From Rhizobium sp. BK650 (GTDB lineage Bacteria; Pseudomonadota; Alphaproteobacteria; Rhizobiales; Rhizobiaceae): 64,000 nucleotides of DNA. Both the position numbers and the translations under genes were made by a program. This document shows positions 62,600 through 64,000 of this stretch, in pieces. Positions within the stretch are counted from its first letter, which is position 1. Every line of letters begins with the position of its first letter. The notes beneath the pieces were generated by a model. That model ran no database searches. It worked only from the letters and a program-made list of their open reading frames with translations, and was not told where the DNA came from. Location of the stretch: assembly GCF_014195325.1 (NCBI RefSeq), contig NZ_JACIBK010000018.1, positions 1-64,000 of the forward strand, read 5' to 3'.

Positions 62600-63040
62600 A
62601 TGCGCGTGATCATCGAGAACCGTTTAGGGTATATGCCGGGAGAGTATCCTGATGCGGCCAGTCTGGACAAAGCTCAGCAGTGCGTCGATGAATTCCTCCT
62701 CTTCGTCAAGGCGAACGAGATCGGCAGTGACATTATCGACGAGATCGAACTACCGGTTCCCAAGGCGTTCCTGATCGGTGCGTTCTCCATCGTCATCGCC
62801 GCAGAACGGCGGCCCGATATCAGAAACCTGCTGATCAAAGCTGGGATCTCGCTTGCCCAATACCGGCCACGCCTTGGCCCTCGCATCCGAATAAGGCCGG
62901 GTTCGCCCCGGTGGCGCCCAGAGCCGTCCATGGCGAAGGAGGCCGCTCTTCGTCTGGAACGCACCTTGAACAGTGTTGCTTGGGAGCGCGTCCAGCTCGC
63001 CGAGGCCTATCTTGGCGTGATCCGTCGCTCTCTCAACTAG
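62600..63040 (+). CDS. Hypothetical protein, 146 aa
   Basis: Predicted soluble protein (MRVIIENRLGYMPGEYPDAA, SLDKAQQCVDEFLLFVKANE, VPKAFLIGAFSIVIAAERRP, LLIKAGISLAQYRPRLGPRI). The C-terminal half is basic and helical (KEAALRLERTLNSVAWERVQ). ATG at 62600 follows AAAGGAG with six bases between, so the start is good. No domain is recognised. It is divergent from the NepR-like ORF and isolated from other genes. Confidence 0.58.
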   Translation: MRVIIENRLGYMPGEYPDAASLDKAQQCVDEFLLFVKANEIGSDIIDEIELPVPKAFLIGAFSIVIAAERRPDIRNLLIKAGISLAQYRPRLGPRIRIRPGSPRWRPEPSMAKEAALRLERTLNSVAWERVQLAEAYLGVIRRSLN

Positions 63041-63459
63041 CTAGCTCGCCGAGAACGCTGTGTCAGAAACCTGGCAAGCCAGAGCAGGTGCTAATCAAAG
63101 GATCACCGTCTACAAGTCGATGGTCCTGGTCAAAAAGCCGTGTTCTGCCGGCAGCCACAGCGCAGGGCCGCAGGTCGGCCGCGCGCCCAGGAGCATCGGC
63201 AACTCCGACAGGGCCTTCCTCGAAAGCCGACAGCGTGGATGCGGCGACGCTACGTCAGCGGGAGCACTACTTGGTGACGTGACTTAAGGCCGTCGATCCC
63301 GTCTTCCAACGTCTGGCCGCCATGAACTTGATCGCAGGAGATATCGCAACGCTTCTTGCCCGACGCTTTCCCTCGCTCACGCCACTTCCCTCTGCCGATG
63401 GGTTTAGGAACATGGGGCGCATTCGAGACGTTGAGTGAAACGATCTCGACGGAGCCTCC
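63041..63459. other. No confident gene
   Basis: About 420 bases. A plus-strand stretch at 63287-63438 reads VDPVFQRLAAMNLIAGDIAT and LLARRFPSLTPLPSADG, protein-like but with no good start signal and no recognised domain; possibly a remnant. Confidence 0.4.
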
Positions 63460-63897
63460 ATGCCAGCCACCACACACGATCTTGAGCCCCGAAAAGGCAG
63501 CCCGAGCCCACGGATAGACGAGGAGGAATTCAAGCATCACTTCCTCAATCAGTTTCGCGATCCTTCCTTCACGCCGCTTTGCGAGGAATTGCGAAAGATC
63601 GCAGATGCTGCGTGGGATGCCTATGCGAACTCGCGAAAAAGCCCAAAGACACAAAAAGCCGGAGCAGGATTTGCCGATCCCCACTACGATCTTTCAGTCG
63701 ACTGGGTCCGGACGTGGAGGGCTATCGGACGAGCGCAGGCTCGTCACGATGATGCTGGGGCGCCAAGGCGCGTTCTATTGATCAATGGTTCGTCGCGCAG
63801 CGAACATACCTGTCCTGGCGAGGTTTCGAAAAGTTTCCGGGACAACAGCTCACCGCCGGCTCAACCCTTACCCAGCCACGTCAAAAGTAGAACGTAG
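63460..63897 (+). pseudogene. Flavodoxin/NADPH-dependent FMN reductase-family protein, C-terminus lost
   Basis: The first 120 residues (EFKHHFLNQFRDPSFTPLCE, ELRKIADAAWDAYANSRKSP, AGFADPHYDLSVDWVRTWRA, RRVLLINGSSRSEHTCPGEV) match the N-terminal extension and FMN-binding loop (NGSSRSEHTCPGE) of rhizobial flavodoxin-family reductases. After SKSFR the residues (DNSSPPAQPLPSHVKSRT) do not fit, and the flavodoxin fold that should follow is absent within the remaining 100 bases. The gene seems truncated or frameshifted near 63830. The rest may lie outside the window only if a rearrangement is absent. Confidence 0.6.
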
Positions 63898-64000
63898 GCG
63901 GAGATCCGCGGTACCGACGGAAAAATCAGGCTGTCCCCCGGCGATCCCGATGTCGGTCACAGCCGCTCTATATCCATCCGCTGTCAACGGCCTTCATCGA

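Noticed and set aside
1..64000. CRISPR arrays, tRNA or rRNA genes, insertion sequences, replication or integrase genes
   Set aside because: Looked for regular repeats, transposase or integrase motifs and replication proteins; none recognised by eye. A tRNA or Rfam scan would be needed to exclude small RNAs.

Overview
The window looks like accessory DNA from a member of the Rhizobiales, most likely the Rhizobiaceae, and probably from a large plasmid, chromid or genomic island. The reasons are family content rather than any marker gene: two SyrB-like regulators, DUF982, DUF6481, DUF6894, DUF3606 and DUF2243 proteins, a pRiA4b ORF-3 remnant, an ArdC-like antirestriction remnant, HWE-type kinases and FixJ-like regulators. 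I saw no rRNA, tRNA, replication gene, integrase, transposase or CRISPR array.

Left part (1-34 kb): a patchwork of small genes and decaying genes. It starts with a frameshifted LuxR regulator next to a LysE exporter, then an intact HipA/HipB-like module with two operator-like palindromes, an ArdC remnant, the first SyrB-like/partner pair, an orphan Phd-type antitoxin, a decayed HWE kinase, DUF6481, a cold-shock protein, an exonuclease III-like gene, a quinone-oxidoreductase-like SDR with an HxlR regulator, broken LysR, pRiA4b ORF-3 and nucleotidyltransferase genes, a TetR/GST pair, many short rhizobial proteins, a second (dead) HipA-like gene, DUF982 paralogues, a small membrane-protein operon, the second SyrB-like/partner pair, remnants of LysR, DUF982 and ABC-ATPase genes, and an amidase-TetR operon preceded by a perfect palindrome.

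Middle part (34-48 kb): mostly intact metabolism and signalling. A minus-strand run encodes an MBL-fold hydrolase, an NAD(P)-binding SDR, a periplasmic cupin and an MscS channel. A CMD/AhpD-like protein and a chloroperoxidase-like hydrolase follow. Next is a four-gene phosphorelay operon: a 1353-residue MASE1 / six-PAS histidine kinase, a FixJ-like regulator, a receiver-only protein and a second FixJ-like regulator. A PcaD-like hydrolase and a LysR gene then diverge around a 28-bp palindrome.

Right part (48-64 kb): a CPA2 antiporter with Usp-like C-terminus, small envelope proteins, a DUF1003 protein, a PRC-barrel-like protein, a hybrid PAS-GAF-HK-REC kinase broken by two single-base losses, and a tightly overlapping minus-strand signalling operon: CHASE3-GAF-HK-REC-REC-REC kinase, CheR, CheB, REC-HWE kinase. 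A short NepR-like ORF lies upstream of it on the same strand. The window ends in a flavodoxin-family gene whose reading frame is lost.

Two themes stand out. First, signal transduction is dense (four kinase loci, three response regulators, one dead kinase). Second, many reading frames are broken, several by one extra base in a short homopolymer, so part of the decay could be sequence error.
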